Assembly: GCF_002407605.1 (NCBI RefSeq)
Contig: NZ_NXGV01000006.1
Span: forward strand, 92,791 to 156,790
Direction of reading: 5' to 3'
DNA length: 64,000 nucleotides
From: Marinobacter sp. ANT_B65
Lineage (GTDB): Bacteria > Pseudomonadota > Gammaproteobacteria > Pseudomonadales > Oleiphilaceae
Shown: positions 34,873 to 44,242 of the stretch, in pieces
How positions within the stretch are numbered: the first letter of the stretch is position 1
Layout: the number at the start of each line of letters is the position of its first letter
Position numbers and translations under genes: made by a program
Notes under the pieces: generated by a model
What the model saw: only the letters and a program-made list of their open reading frames with translations
The model's database searches: none
Told to the model about the DNA's origin: nothing

Positions 34873-35835
34873 TCAGCCCGCACGCTCCACCGTTTTCGCC
34901 ATCACTTCATCAACGCCCCGGATAAGAGCATCCACAATGGCCGGTTCAGAGGCGGAGTGCCCTGCATCGCGGATAATTCGCAAATCTGCTTCGGGCCAAG
35001 CCTTACTGAGAGCGAGAGCATTGTCCAGCGGACAGACCATATCGTAACGGCCATGCACAATAACCCCCGGAATATCCTTGAGTTTGTGTGCGTCCCGTAC
35101 AATCTGGTTATCTTCCAGAAAAGCAGAGTTCATGAAGTAATGGCACTCGATACGCGCCAACGCGATTGCAACATGGGGGTGGCCAAAGTGCTCAACAACC
35201 CGTGGATTAGGATGCAGAGTTGCGCAGCGACCTTCCCAGACCGACCAGGCCTTTGCCGCCTGAATCTGTTCCAACTCATTGTCACTGGTCAACCGGCGAT
35301 AGTATGCGCTCACCATATCTCCACGCTCGCTTTCGGGTATCTGCGCCTCAAACTCCAGCCAGTAATCCGGAAACACCCGACTTGCGCCGTCCTGATAGAA
35401 CCAGGAAATGTCTTTGGGACGACACAAGAAAATCCCTCGAAGAACAAGCCCCAACACCCGCTCTGCATGGGTCTGAGCGTATATGAGACAGAGAGTCGAG
35501 CCCCAGCTTCCACCAAACAGCAGCCAACGCTCAATGCCCAGAAACGTGCGTATGGTTTCCATATCCTGAACCAGCTTGTCCGTACTGTTTCCTTCCAGCT
35601 CGGCGAGAGGCGTAGAACGACCCGCCCCACGCTGATCCATCAGGATAATCCGGAAGCGCTCAGCATCAAAAAAACGCCGATGGTAATCCTCGCACCCACC
35701 CCCGGGGCCACCATGAACGAAAAGTACAGGGATACCGTCAGGGTTTCCGCTCTCTTCAATATAAAGCTCGTGAGGCAAGTCGACCGCCAGCTTATGCCTG
35801 GCATAGGGTTTAATATCCGGGTACAAATTGAGCAT
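34873..35835 (-). CDS. pip: Proline iminopeptidase (prolyl aminopeptidase)
   Basis: A 320-residue alpha/beta-hydrolase that removes N-terminal proline from peptides. The oxyanion region is FVHGGPGGG, the nucleophile Ser is in GGSWGSTL (about residue 110), and the Asp and His of the triad are in HGRYDMVCP and DAGHSAS. The N-terminal LYPDIKPYARHKLAVD matches the S33 prolyl aminopeptidase family. The start at 35835 is preferred (AGAGG and GGAG just upstream) over the open frame to 35847. It is followed by dtd. Confidence 0.94.
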   Translation of the reverse strand: MLNLYPDIKPYARHKLAVDLPHELYIEESGNPDGIPVLFVHGGPGGGCEDYHRRFFDAERFRIILMDQRGAGRSTPLAELEGNSTDKLVQDMETIRTFLGIERWLLFGGSWGSTLCLIYAQTHAERVLGLVLRGIFLCRPKDISWFYQDGASRVFPDYWLEFEAQIPESERGDMVSAYYRRLTSDNELEQIQAAKAWSVWEGRCATLHPNPRVVEHFGHPHVAIALARIECHYFMNSAFLEDNQIVRDAHKLKDIPGVIVHGRYDMVCPLDNALALSKAWPEADLRIIRDAGHSASEPAIVDALIRGVDEVMAKTVERAG

Positions 35836-35913
35836 TCGCCTCTCCACCGATCAGATAGATTTCAACGGTATTGTAGCGGAGTTGGCCGCATGGTGGGCGA
35901 GCTTTGCGAAAAG

Positions 35914-35952
35914 CACAAAAAAGGCCGGAGCTGTTACCAGCGCCGGCCTTGT
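35914..35952 (-). terminator. Rho-independent terminator of typA
   Basis: AAGGCCGG (35921-35928) and CCGGCCTT (35943-35950) form an 8-bp stem. On the minus strand the hairpin is followed by TTTTTTGTG. It lies 17 bases after the typA stop codon and before pip. Confidence 0.85.
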
Positions 35953-35966
35953 TCAACACACAAGCA

Positions 35967-37778
35967 TTACTTCTTGCCTGCGCGCTTACGCTCATTCTCT
36001 GTCAGGTGCTTCTTGCGCAGACGAATGGACTTGGGCGTCACTTCAACCAGCTCGTCGTCGTCAATAAACTCAAGCGCCTGCTCCAGAGTAAACTTGATAG
36101 GAGGCACCAGGGAAATAACCTCATCCTTGCCCGAAGCACGCATGTTGTCGAGCTTCTTGCCTTTTGTGGGGTTAATCACCAGGTCATTGTCACGGCTGTG
36201 AATACCACAGAGCTGACCTTCATAGACTTCCTGACCAGGGTCAAGGAACAACTTACCCCGACTCTGGAGCGTCTCCAGGGAGTAGGTCAAAGCCGTACCC
36301 TTAGCCATAGAAACCAGAACGCCATTCTGACGATTGGTCACATCACCAACCTTGATTGGACCGTAATGACTGAAAGTTGAGGTAAGAATACCTGTACCGG
36401 ACGTCATGGTCAGGAAGGTATTACGGAAGCCAATCAGACCACGTGCCGGAATGGTATATTCAAGGCGCATACGGCCCTTGCCATCCGGAACCATGTTGGT
36501 CAGATCGCCTTTACGCAACCCCATCTGCTCCATCAGAGGGCCCTGGTGCTGCTCTTCAATGTCTACGATGACGTTCTCGTAAGGCTCTTGCTTCTCGCCG
36601 TCCACTTCCTTGATAACTACTTCAGGACGGCCTACTGCGAGCTCAAAGTTTTCGCGACGCATGTTTTCAATCAGAACTGACAGATGCAGCTCGCCACGAC
36701 CAGAAACTTTGAACTTGTCCGCGGAATCGCCTTCTTCAACGCGCAAGGCTACGTTGTGCAGCAATTCTTTCTCCAGACGATCTTTAATATTCCGGCTGGT
36801 TACAAACTTGCCTTCCTTACCACAGAAAGGTGAGTCGTTAACCTGGAAGGTCATGGATACAGTAGGCTCGTCTACCGTCAATGGCGGCAGAGCCTCAACG
36901 TTATTCATGTCGCACAGGGTGTCGGAAATGAACAGCTGATCAAGGCCGCTCACGCAGACAATATCACCAGCCTGAGCTTCATTAACTTCCACACGCTGCA
37001 GACCAGAGTGGCCCATGATCTTCAGAATCCGGCCCTGACGCTTCTTGCCATCAGCACCAACGGCAACCACTGGCGAGTTGGTTGTGATCTTGCCGCGAGC
37101 GATACGACCAATACCAATTACACCGAGAAAGCTGCTGTAATCGAGCTGGGACACCTGCATCTGGAAGGGGCCGTCCGGATCCACCGCCGGGGCTGGAACG
37201 TGGTCGACAATTGCCTGGAATACAGCATCCATATTGTCACTGAGATCTTCATGATCCAGACCAGCAATACCATTCAGCGCACTGGCATAAACAATAGGGA
37301 AATCCAGCTGCTCATCGGTTGCACCAAGGCTGTCAAACAGATCGAAAACCTGGTCTACAACCCAGTCCGGCCGGGCACCAGGGCGGTCAATCTTGTTGAC
37401 TACCACAATCGGGCGCAGACCGGCCGCAAAGGCTTTTTGTGTCACGAAGCGGGTCTGAGGCATCGGGCCGTCGATGGAATCAACCACCAGCAGCACGCAA
37501 TCTACCATGCTCATTACCCGCTCCACTTCACCACCAAAATCAGCGTGGCCCGGGGTGTCCACGATATTGATATCGTAGCCATTCCATTTCAGTGCGGTGT
37601 TTTTGGCCAGAATGGTAATGCCACGTTCTTTTTCCTGGTCATTGGAGTCCATAACCCGCTCGTTCTCGAGCTCTTTACGATCCAGTGTGCCGGACAAACG
37701 CAACAACTTGTCTACGAGGGTGGTTTTACCATGGTCAACGTGGGCGATAATGGCGATATTTCGAAGTTTTTCAATCAC
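35967..37778 (-). CDS. typA: Ribosome-associated GTPase TypA/BipA
   Basis: A 603-residue translational GTPase that binds the ribosome and helps 50S assembly, important in cold and stress. The G domain shows [12 protein letters not shown] (P loop), EKERGITI (switch I), DTPGHADF (G3) and NKIDRP (G4). The EF-G-like domains follow, and the TypA-specific C terminus contains [19 protein letters not shown]. The start is a GTG at 37778 with AGGA 8 bases upstream; the frame runs to 37826. It is divergent from glnA across a long regulatory spacer, as in Pseudomonas and enterics. Confidence 0.96.
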   Translation of the reverse strand: MIEKLRNIAIIAHVDHGKTTLVDKLLRLSGTLDRKELENERVMDSNDQEKERGITILAKNTALKWNGYDINIVDTPGHADFGGEVERVMSMVDCVLLVVDSIDGPMPQTRFVTQKAFAAGLRPIVVVNKIDRPGARPDWVVDQVFDLFDSLGATDEQLDFPIVYASALNGIAGLDHEDLSDNMDAVFQAIVDHVPAPAVDPDGPFQMQVSQLDYSSFLGVIGIGRIARGKITTNSPVVAVGADGKKRQGRILKIMGHSGLQRVEVNEAQAGDIVCVSGLDQLFISDTLCDMNNVEALPPLTVDEPTVSMTFQVNDSPFCGKEGKFVTSRNIKDRLEKELLHNVALRVEEGDSADKFKVSGRGELHLSVLIENMRRENFELAVGRPEVVIKEVDGEKQEPYENVIVDIEEQHQGPLMEQMGLRKGDLTNMVPDGKGRMRLEYTIPARGLIGFRNTFLTMTSGTGILTSTFSHYGPIKVGDVTNRQNGVLVSMAKGTALTYSLETLQSRGKLFLDPGQEVYEGQLCGIHSRDNDLVINPTKGKKLDNMRASGKDEVISLVPPIKFTLEQALEFIDDDELVEVTPKSIRLRKKHLTENERKRAGKK

Positions 37779-38039
37779 AAAATTAATCCTGCGGCATGCA
37801 CTAAATGACCTGAGAGGGTCGTTCACGGGCTAAAAGCCCGCACATGCCATCTCAAATCTGTAAAATGAACTCATCCACTCGAAGCCTGATGGCCCCCGGT
37901 GCCTCACATATGCCAACCAGATCGATGGTCCGGACAGATGCGGAGAAAATGAAGCGGCGCGCAGTATATCGAAAACTCCGCAACGTTTATATGAAGAAAA
38001 ACGCCTATTTCTTAATCAATTCCGCCTGACAAACGCTGT

Positions 38040-38054
38040 GCACCAAATTAGAGC
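38040..38054. promoter_or_regulatory. NtrC-binding site, weaker copy, upstream of glnA
   Basis: GCACCAAATTAGAGC matches the NtrC consensus GCACCA-N3-TGGTGC fully in the left half and at 4 of 6 bases in the right half. It lies 41 bases (centre to centre) from the second, stronger site, about four helical turns, as in the paired enhancer sites of the E. coli glnA promoter. Confidence 0.6.
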
Positions 38055-38080
38055 AAATCAGTGGCCACTCTTTCTCGGAC

Positions 38081-38095
38081 GCACCATTATGGAGC
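38081..38095. promoter_or_regulatory. NtrC-binding site, strong copy, upstream of glnA
   Basis: GCACCATTATGGAGC matches GCACCA-N3-TGGTGC in 11 of 12 specified bases. It lies about 145 bases before the predicted sigma-54 transcription start, a distance usual for NtrC enhancers. Confidence 0.8.
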
Positions 38096-38205
38096 GAAAC
38101 CTTGCCGTCGCAAACATTAGTTTACAGGATCTCACCCACACAAGCCGGCTCCAGATGCCTCATCTGCGCTAAATAAAGCTGCTGCCAGGAAGCAAGCCGT
38201 AAAAC

Positions 38206-38221
38206 TGGCAAGCACCTTGCT
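38206..38221 (+). promoter_or_regulatory. Sigma-54 promoter of glnA
   Basis: TGGCAAGCACCTTGCT matches the sigma-54 consensus TGGCAC-N5-TTGC[A/T] with a single change (C to A), with the essential GG at -24 and GC at -12 and correct spacing. Transcription should start near 38231, about 170 bases before the glnA ATG. With the two NtrC sites upstream it gives nitrogen-responsive control. Confidence 0.85.
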
Positions 38222-38399
38222 TTGATTCCATCACCAGGTTTTCGGGCACTTGTAAATCCGAAATGTGAAGGTAAGCATCAGCAGCTTTTGCTAAGCTGCA
38301 TGGGCCCGAACAAGAGACCGGAATCCAGCCCCCCAGAGCAATCCGGGATATGATCACGAATACACCCGCAACGCGGGATTACTTTATGGAGCATCCACA

Positions 38400-39803
38400 A
38401 TGTCCAAGACAGTTGATTTGATTAAAGAACACGAAGTCAAATGGGTTGATATGCGCTTCACCGACAGCCGGGGCAAAGAACAGCACGTCACCATCCCCGC
38501 ATCCGACATCGATGAAGACTTCTTTGCAGAAGGTAAAATGTTTGATGGTTCCTCCATCTCTGGCTGGAAAGGCATCAACGAATCCGACATGATTCTGATG
38601 CCGGATGACACCAGCTCAGTTCTTGATCCGTTCACAGAAGAAAGCACCATCAACATCACCTGTGACATTGTTGAACCATCTACCATGCAAGGCTACGAGC
38701 GGGATCCACGCTCTGTTGCCCGCCGGGCTGAAGAGTACCTGAAATCAACAGGCATCGCTGATGGCGCCCTGTTTGGCCCTGAGCCCGAGTTCTTCGTTTT
38801 CGATTCTGCCAAGTGGAAAACCGACATGCAGGGCTCCATGTACGAGCTCTACTCCGAAGAAGCAGCCTGGGTTTCCGGCGATGACTTCGACCGCAACAAC
38901 ACGGGCCATCGCCCTGGTGTGAAAGGCGGTTATTTCCCGGTTCCACCAGTAGACAGCCTGCACGACCTGCGGGGCGCAATGTGCGCAGCCATGGAATCCA
39001 TGGGTCTGGTTATAGAAGTACACCACCACGAAGTTGGCACTGCAGGCCAGTGTGAAATTGGTGTTGGCCCCAACACTCTGACCAATAAAGCCGACGAAGT
39101 TCAGATCCTGAAGTACTGCGTGCACAATGTTGCACACGCCTACGGCAAGACAGCCACTTTCATGCCCAAGCCGGTAGTTGGCGATAACGGCTCTGGCATG
39201 CACGTACACATGAGCCTGAACAAAGACGGCAAAAACCTGTTCGCCGGCGACAGCTATGCTGGCCTGAGCGAAATGGCGCTGTTCTATGTTGGCGGTATTA
39301 TCAAGCACGCCAAAGCCATCAACGCATTCACCAACCCGGCCACCAACAGCTATAAGCGCCTGGTTCCCGGTTACGAAGCTCCGGTTATGCTGGCGTACTC
39401 TGCCCGCAACCGTTCCGCATCGATCCGTATTCCTTACGTGACCAGCCCCAAAGCCCGTCGCGTAGAAGTACGATTCCCTGATCCGGCAGCCAACCCGTAC
39501 CTGGCATTTTCTGCTCTGATGATGGCCGGCCTTGACGGCATCCAGAACAAGATTCACCCTGGCGATGCCATGGACAAGGATCTGTACGACCTGCCCAAAG
39601 AAGAAGCCCTCAGCATTCCGAAGGTTGCTGAAACCCTGCAGGAAGCACTGGACTGCCTGAAAGAAGACCACGAGTTCCTGACCCGTGGCGGCGTATTTAC
39701 TGAAGACATGATTCAGGGTTACATCGACCTGAAGCGTGGCGAAGTTGAACGCATCAACATGACTACCCATCCGGTTGAGTTTGAACTTTACTATTCTTGC
39801 TGA
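38400..39803 (+). CDS. glnA: Glutamine synthetase type I
   Basis: A 467-residue class I-beta glutamine synthetase that forms glutamine from glutamate, ammonia and ATP as a cytoplasmic dodecamer. Signatures are [47 protein letters not shown] (ATP region) and [10 protein letters not shown]. The adenylylation site is DKDLYDLP with Tyr396, the target of GlnE. Expression should respond to nitrogen through the sigma-54 promoter and NtrC sites upstream, and a strong terminator follows. Confidence 0.97.
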   Translation: MSKTVDLIKEHEVKWVDMRFTDSRGKEQHVTIPASDIDEDFFAEGKMFDGSSISGWKGINESDMILMPDDTSSVLDPFTEESTINITCDIVEPSTMQGYERDPRSVARRAEEYLKSTGIADGALFGPEPEFFVFDSAKWKTDMQGSMYELYSEEAAWVSGDDFDRNNTGHRPGVKGGYFPVPPVDSLHDLRGAMCAAMESMGLVIEVHHHEVGTAGQCEIGVGPNTLTNKADEVQILKYCVHNVAHAYGKTATFMPKPVVGDNGSGMHVHMSLNKDGKNLFAGDSYAGLSEMALFYVGGIIKHAKAINAFTNPATNSYKRLVPGYEAPVMLAYSARNRSASIRIPYVTSPKARRVEVRFPDPAANPYLAFSALMMAGLDGIQNKIHPGDAMDKDLYDLPKEEALSIPKVAETLQEALDCLKEDHEFLTRGGVFTEDMIQGYIDLKRGEVERINMTTHPVEFELYYSC

Positions 39804-39833
39804 TACCGGGCTGCACTGAATAGCAGCACGCAA

Positions 39834-39864
39834 AGCCCCGCTCCAGGTGAGCGGGGCTTTTTTA
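39834..39864 (+). terminator. Rho-independent terminator of glnA
   Basis: AGCCCCGCT and AGCGGGGCT form a 9-bp stem with a 7-base loop, followed by TTTTTT. It lies 31 bases after the glnA stop codon. Confidence 0.92.
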
Positions 39865-39997
39865 TCTGGCCATTTTGTGACGTTCGGCACAATGCCGCCG
39901 CCCTTAACGATATGTAACCATCATCTCCCCTCTTGCACATTGAAAACGCCTGCCCGGCCATTGATAATCAATACAAACATTACTGCAGGTTGTACTT

Positions 39998-40522
39998 ATG
40001 AATCCAAGGCTTGGAATCACCGTAGGACTGATGCTCCTGATCGCAGGGCCTGTCACCGCTGAGGTTTACCGCAACGTGGATGCCCAGGGCAATGTAACCT
40101 TCTCTGATGAGCCATCAAAAGGCGCAGAAACAGTAGAGGTTAAGCCTGTCACAACGATTACCTTACCCAAACCACAAAATGTCCGCGAAACCGACAAACT
40201 CCGGGAAGAAGTAAAACGCGAAGGCTCGATTTACGAGAGCGTCTCATTTATTTACCCCGAAGATGAACAGGCATTTCATAGTGGCAACGGCGATGTACAG
40301 TTTAAAATGCACAGTACCCCCGACCTGAAACGAAATCACAAATACGAAGTAACTCTGGACGGCCAACCGGTTGGACAGAGCACATCCGGCTCAATCACCG
40401 TTAATAATGTCTTTCGCGGAACCCATGAGGCCGGCATCCATATTGTGGACAGAAACGGCGTCCAGATTAAATCAGGAAGCTCAATTCGCTTCACTGTTCA
40501 CCGTCCCTCAGCTCAGAACTGA
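39998..40522 (+). CDS. DUF4124 domain-containing periplasmic protein
   Basis: A 174-residue exported protein. The signal peptide (MNPRLGITVGLMLLIAGPVTA) is followed by a DUF4124 domain: EVYRNVDAQGNVTFSDEPSKGAE, the usual Y-R-x-x-D-x-x-G-x-x-x-[FY]-[ST]-D pattern, residues 22-45. The C-terminal 100 residues look like a beta-sandwich, fibronectin-like segment (YEVTLDGQPVGQSTSGSITVNNVFRGTHE). Function unknown. Its place between glnA and ntrB is the same as for hypothetical proteins in Pseudomonas. A separate promoter is expected because glnA ends in a terminator. Confidence 0.82.
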   Translation: MNPRLGITVGLMLLIAGPVTAEVYRNVDAQGNVTFSDEPSKGAETVEVKPVTTITLPKPQNVRETDKLREEVKREGSIYESVSFIYPEDEQAFHSGNGDVQFKMHSTPDLKRNHKYEVTLDGQPVGQSTSGSITVNNVFRGTHEAGIHIVDRNGVQIKSGSSIRFTVHRPSAQN

Positions 40523-40533
40523 CAACGCAATCT

Positions 40534-40548
40534 GCACCATGTCGGTGC
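40534..40548. promoter_or_regulatory. NtrC-binding site upstream of glnL (ntrB)
   Basis: GCACCATGTCGGTGC matches GCACCA-N3-TGGTGC in 11 of 12 specified bases. It lies 255 bases before glnL and just after the DUF4124 stop codon. A GC-rich hairpin (CGCGCAC/GTGCGCG, 40550-40568) follows directly. The site suggests NtrC autoregulation of ntrBC; in E. coli a similar site represses the glnL promoter. Confidence 0.75.
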
Positions 40549-40802
40549 GCGCGCACAAGATGTGCGCGTCGATATGGGCAGCAACGGAGCAGCACGCTTA
40601 CGCTGCCCGACTCCTTTCCCGAAATTCTCCCTGAAACGACGTATTTCGGGGCTACTTTACCCTTTCTTGCACCCGCACCCTCCCAACACTCCAAACTGGT
40701 TCGGTTTTTGCTGACTCCTGTTATAGCGGTTGAGTAAGATGCAAGGAGCGCATGGCGAAACACCATCCCGCTCTTCCGGCTTAAAACCAACAGGAAGCAC
40801 GC

Positions 40803-41900
40803 ATGGCACATCCATCAGCCAATACAGACAGATACAAGAACATGCTGGATAATCTCGCGACAGCGGTTCTTGTGCTTGAGAATAATCTGACCATCCGCTA
40901 TCTGAACCCGGCGGCGGAGAGCCTGTTTGAAACAAGCATGACCCGCAGCGCAGGACTACCGCTCTGCAATATCCTTTTCGACGCCGAGAGCACTATCAGC
41001 ATCCTCCGCACAGCTGCGGAAACCGGGCAGCCTTATACCCGCCGGGAGACAGAATTTGTGCTTGCCAGCGGTTCCAGAAGGGTGGTGGATTATTCTGTAT
41101 CACTCCTTGAGCATAGCCCCCCAGCACTGCTTATGGAGGTGCAGCCTCAGGAGCGCCTGTTGCGAATAAGCCGCGAAGAGGACCTCCTCTCACAACAGGA
41201 AACCACGCGAACACTTGTCCGCGGCATGGCCCATGAAATCAAGAACCCGCTTGGGGGCATTCGTGGCGCAGCTCAATTACTGGACAGGGAACTGAACAGT
41301 GAAGGCCAGCGAGAATACACCAAAGTTATCATTGAAGAAGCCGACCGCTTACGCAGTCTTGTCGACCGCATGCTTGGCCCTAACAAAGCCCTGAGACCAG
41401 CGCCGACAAACATTCACGAAATCCTTGAGCGTGTGCGCACGCTTTTGGAGGCAGAGAGCAAAGGCAGGTTATTGTTCCTGAGAGACTATGATCCCAGCCT
41501 GCCGGAATTTTCTGGCGATAAAGAACAGTTGATCCAGGCCTTCCTCAACATAGCTCGCAATGCTATGGAGGCAGCCTTTGAAAGCGAGGCCTCACACCCC
41601 GGCGGCAACAAAACCCCCACCATTACGTTCCGGACACGAGCCCTGCGGCAAGTCACTATCGGCCCCAGACGCCACAGACTCGTGTGCCGGATAGACATAA
41701 TCGACAATGGCCCGGGGATCGCACCTGACCTCCGCCAGAATATTTTTTATCCAATGATCAGCGGTCGGGCTAACGGCACGGGGCTTGGACTTTCCATTAC
41801 TCAAAGCATTATCAGCCAGCACCACGGCCTGGTTGAGTGTGAAAGCGAACCCGGCCAGACAGACTTCATCATCTTCCTGCCCCTGGAGGGCACCCCATGA
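40803..41900 (+). CDS. glnL: Nitrogen regulation histidine kinase NtrB (GlnL)
   Basis: A 365-residue soluble sensor kinase/phosphatase that phosphorylates NtrC when PII is uridylylated, that is when nitrogen is scarce. A PAS domain occupies about residues 10-110 (DNLATAVLVLENNLTIRYLNPAAESLF). The phospho-acceptor His144 is in MAHEIKNPLGGIRGAAQLL. The ATPase motifs are NIARNAMEA (N box), DNGPGI (G1) and GTGLGLSI (G2). No membrane segments are present, as expected for this family. The stop overlaps the glnG start by 4 bases. Confidence 0.95.
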   Translation: MAHPSANTDRYKNMLDNLATAVLVLENNLTIRYLNPAAESLFETSMTRSAGLPLCNILFDAESTISILRTAAETGQPYTRRETEFVLASGSRRVVDYSVSLLEHSPPALLMEVQPQERLLRISREEDLLSQQETTRTLVRGMAHEIKNPLGGIRGAAQLLDRELNSEGQREYTKVIIEEADRLRSLVDRMLGPNKALRPAPTNIHEILERVRTLLEAESKGRLLFLRDYDPSLPEFSGDKEQLIQAFLNIARNAMEAAFESEASHPGGNKTPTITFRTRALRQVTIGPRRHRLVCRIDIIDNGPGIAPDLRQNIFYPMISGRANGTGLGLSITQSIISQHHGLVECESEPGQTDFIIFLPLEGTP

Positions 41901-43321
41901 GCGAACAAACCGCAAACGTCTGGATCGTCGACGACGACCGCAGCATACGCTGGGTGCTTGAACGCGCCCTGAGCCAGGCGGGCATGCAGCCCACTGTTTT
42001 TGAGAATGGCGAAAACATCATGAGACGTCTGGAGTGCGAGCAGCCTGACGCCATCATCAGTGATATTCGCATGCCTGGAGTGGACGGCATCACCCTGTTG
42101 TCACAAATTGTCGCGGCGTATCCGGACGTCCCCGTTATCATCATGACCGCTCACTCGGACCTGGAAAGCGCAGTCACCAGCTATCAGACTGGTGCTTTTG
42201 AGTATCTGCCAAAACCCTTTGATGTTGACGACGCCGTCGCCCTGGCAAAACGTGCTGTTGCTCACAGCCACGAAAAACGCGCAGTTTCTCAGCCTCAGGC
42301 AGAGACTATCCAGCAAAGCGCCGAAATTATTGGTGAAGCTCCGGCCATGCAGGAAGTTTTCCGCGCTATCGGCCGGCTTTCCCACTCCAACATCACCGTA
42401 CTGATAAATGGTGAAAGCGGAACAGGTAAAGAGCTGGTCGCCCAGGCGCTGCATAATCACAGCCCCCGGGCACGGCATCCGTTTATAGCGCTCAACATGG
42501 CAGCCATTCCGCGAGATCTTATAGAATCTGAGCTTTTCGGCCATGAAAAAGGCGCATTTACCGGCGCAACCGCAGTGCGTCAGGGCCGGTTTGAACAAGC
42601 AAACGGAGGCACACTGTTTCTGGATGAAATCGGTGACATGCCAGGTGATACCCAGACCCGGCTGCTCCGGGTTCTGGCAGATGGCGAGTTCTACCGCGTT
42701 GGCGGCACAACCCCCATCAAAGTAGATGTCCGAATCATCGCCGCCACGCACCAGAATCTGGAAAAGCTCGTCCAGTCAGGCTCATTCAGGGAAGATTTGT
42801 TCCATCGCCTGAACGTTATCCGTGTGCATTTGCCAAAACTCGCGGAGCGCAGCGAAGACATTCCGCGGTTGATGCAGCACTTCTTGCAGCGGGCTGCCAG
42901 AGAACTTTCTGTAGAACCCAAGATCCTCCGGCCGGAAGCAGAAAACTATCTCACAACCCTACCCTGGCCTGGCAACGTACGCCAGCTTGAAAACACTTGC
43001 CGCTGGCTCACTGTCATGGCCAGCGGCAGAGAAATTCACATTGATGACCTGCCTCCTGAGTTGCGGCATCAGAGCGAGCCCGGCACTTCCGGAGTTACCT
43101 GGCAAGAGGGCCTCAGGACTTGGGCCGATCAGGCGCTAAAAAGGGGGGAACAGTCAATTCTGGAATCCGCAGTGCCGGAGTTTGAAAAGATCATGATAGA
43201 AACTGCCCTGAAGCACACGGGAGGGCGTCGCCGGGATGCATCGATTCTGTTAGGCTGGGGGCGTAACACTCTCACCCGCAAAATCAATGAACTGGGCATG
43301 GACAGCATTGAAGAGGAGTGA
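41897..43321 (+). CDS. glnG: Nitrogen regulation response regulator NtrC (GlnG)
   Basis: A 474-residue sigma-54 activator. The receiver domain (1-120) has the phosphorylated Asp56 in IISDIRMPG. The AAA+ domain (about 145-385) has Walker A GESGTGKE, the sigma-54 contact loop GAFTGA and Walker B GGTLFLDEIGD. The C-terminal Fis-type helix-turn-helix (TGGRRRDASILLGWGRNTLTRKI) recognises NtrC palindromes, of which three good or fair copies are visible in this window. It is in an operon with glnL. Confidence 0.96.
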   Translation: MSEQTANVWIVDDDRSIRWVLERALSQAGMQPTVFENGENIMRRLECEQPDAIISDIRMPGVDGITLLSQIVAAYPDVPVIIMTAHSDLESAVTSYQTGAFEYLPKPFDVDDAVALAKRAVAHSHEKRAVSQPQAETIQQSAEIIGEAPAMQEVFRAIGRLSHSNITVLINGESGTGKELVAQALHNHSPRARHPFIALNMAAIPRDLIESELFGHEKGAFTGATAVRQGRFEQANGGTLFLDEIGDMPGDTQTRLLRVLADGEFYRVGGTTPIKVDVRIIAATHQNLEKLVQSGSFREDLFHRLNVIRVHLPKLAERSEDIPRLMQHFLQRAARELSVEPKILRPEAENYLTTLPWPGNVRQLENTCRWLTVMASGREIHIDDLPPELRHQSEPGTSGVTWQEGLRTWADQALKRGEQSILESAVPEFEKIMIETALKHTGGRRRDASILLGWGRNTLTRKINELGMDSIEEE

Positions 43322-43362
43322 AGCGCAAGCTATAACTGCCAATCAGGAGGCACTCTCAGGAC

Positions 43363-44109
43363 ATGAGAACCATAGCTTTTTACAGCCCGAAAGGAGGCGT
43401 TGGGAAAACCGCCTCTGCAGTAAATATTGCCTATCTGGCAAGCCTCAGTGGGTACTCAACACTACTATGGGATCTGGACTCGCAAGGTTCTGCCAGCTTT
43501 TATCTGTCCGGGGGCAAGCCAGGCGAAGGCAAGAAAATTTCAAAACTGCTGGAAGGTCGTGTGCCAATCGCAGATTTTATAGAAGAGGATATCTACCCCA
43601 ACCTGGATTTCATACCTGCCCACAAAAGCTTCCGGAACCTGGATATACGGCTTGAAGAAGACGAGCGCAGCCTGCCGTTAAAAGAAATGCTATCCCCCCT
43701 GTCTGAGGACACCAGCCTTGTTGTACTGGACTGTCCACCCGGCCAGTCCCGATTGACCGAACAAGTCCTGAAAATCGCCGATCTGGTCTACGTGCCGCTG
43801 GTTCCCACCTGGCTGTCGTTAAACAGCTGGAGGCAGTTTAACGAGCTTGTCTGCAACAAAAAACTAGGCGAAAAAAAGCTCCGGCCTTTTTTTACGCTGG
43901 TAGATAGACGCAAAAAACTCCACCGGGAACTCATAGAGCAGAACTCCGAACTGTTTGATAAACCGTCAAGAGCCATGATTCCCTACTCCAGTGCAGTAGA
44001 ACGGATGGGGGAGGAAGGGTTACCCCTGGAATTACTCAGCCCGAAATCCCAGCCAGCGATTGCCTATCGGCGGCTATGGTCAGAAATTCAATCCGAACTC
44101 CGGATATAA
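43363..44109 (+). CDS. ParA/MinD-family ATPase, orphan
   Basis: A 248-residue deviant-Walker ATPase. Walker A is KGGVGKTASAVNIA, with the signature Lys early in the motif; LLWDLDSQGSASF is the switch I region, and LVVLDCPPG is Walker B. It resembles small ParA-like proteins that position cellular cargo. No parB, centromere-like repeats or chemotaxis genes lie next to it. It follows glnG by 41 bases and may be read from the ntrBC operon. An AGGAGG lies 14 bases upstream and a CAGGA right at the ATG. The cargo is unknown. Confidence 0.85.
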   Translation: MRTIAFYSPKGGVGKTASAVNIAYLASLSGYSTLLWDLDSQGSASFYLSGGKPGEGKKISKLLEGRVPIADFIEEDIYPNLDFIPAHKSFRNLDIRLEEDERSLPLKEMLSPLSEDTSLVVLDCPPGQSRLTEQVLKIADLVYVPLVPTWLSLNSWRQFNELVCNKKLGEKKLRPFFTLVDRRKKLHRELIEQNSELFDKPSRAMIPYSSAVERMGEEGLPLELLSPKSQPAIAYRRLWSEIQSELRI

Positions 44110-44184
44110 AACCTCAGATAAACGAGCCCTTCATACTATCCCGAAGACCTGGTTAAACCATCCTGATATTGACTGATCCACCAA

Positions 44185-44212
44185 TAAAAAACGGCCACCT
44201 TAGCAGCCGTTC
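44185..44212 (-). terminator. Rho-independent terminator of ssb
   Basis: On the minus strand AACGGC and GCCGTT form a stem around TGCTAAGGTG and are followed by TTTTTT. It lies about 31 bases after the ssb stop codon. Confidence 0.82.
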
Positions 44213-44242
44213 CTTACAGACCAAACCACTCTCAGGTGAACC

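Larger units (their letters stand above)
37779..38399. other. Long typA-glnA regulatory spacer
   Basis: This 621-base stretch holds no gene I can support; a 61-codon open frame at 37844-38029 has no ribosome binding site or recognisable product. It contains a small hairpin in the typA leader (CGGGCT-AAA-AGCCCG, 37826-37840), two NtrC-type palindromes and a sigma-54 promoter for glnA. The last 175 bases would be the glnA 5' untranslated region. Confidence 0.7.

Noticed and set aside
34855-36201. 448-codon plus-strand open frame, the longest antisense frame here
   Set aside because: It lies across pip and the end of typA, which are clear family members; its own translation shows no domain.
37844-38029. 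61-codon plus-strand frame in the typA-glnA spacer
   Set aside because: No Shine-Dalgarno, no homology that I recognise, and it lies in an obvious regulatory region.
38745-39890. 381-codon minus-strand frame opposite glnA
   Set aside because: Antisense shadow of a highly biased gene; the known glnA product explains the region.
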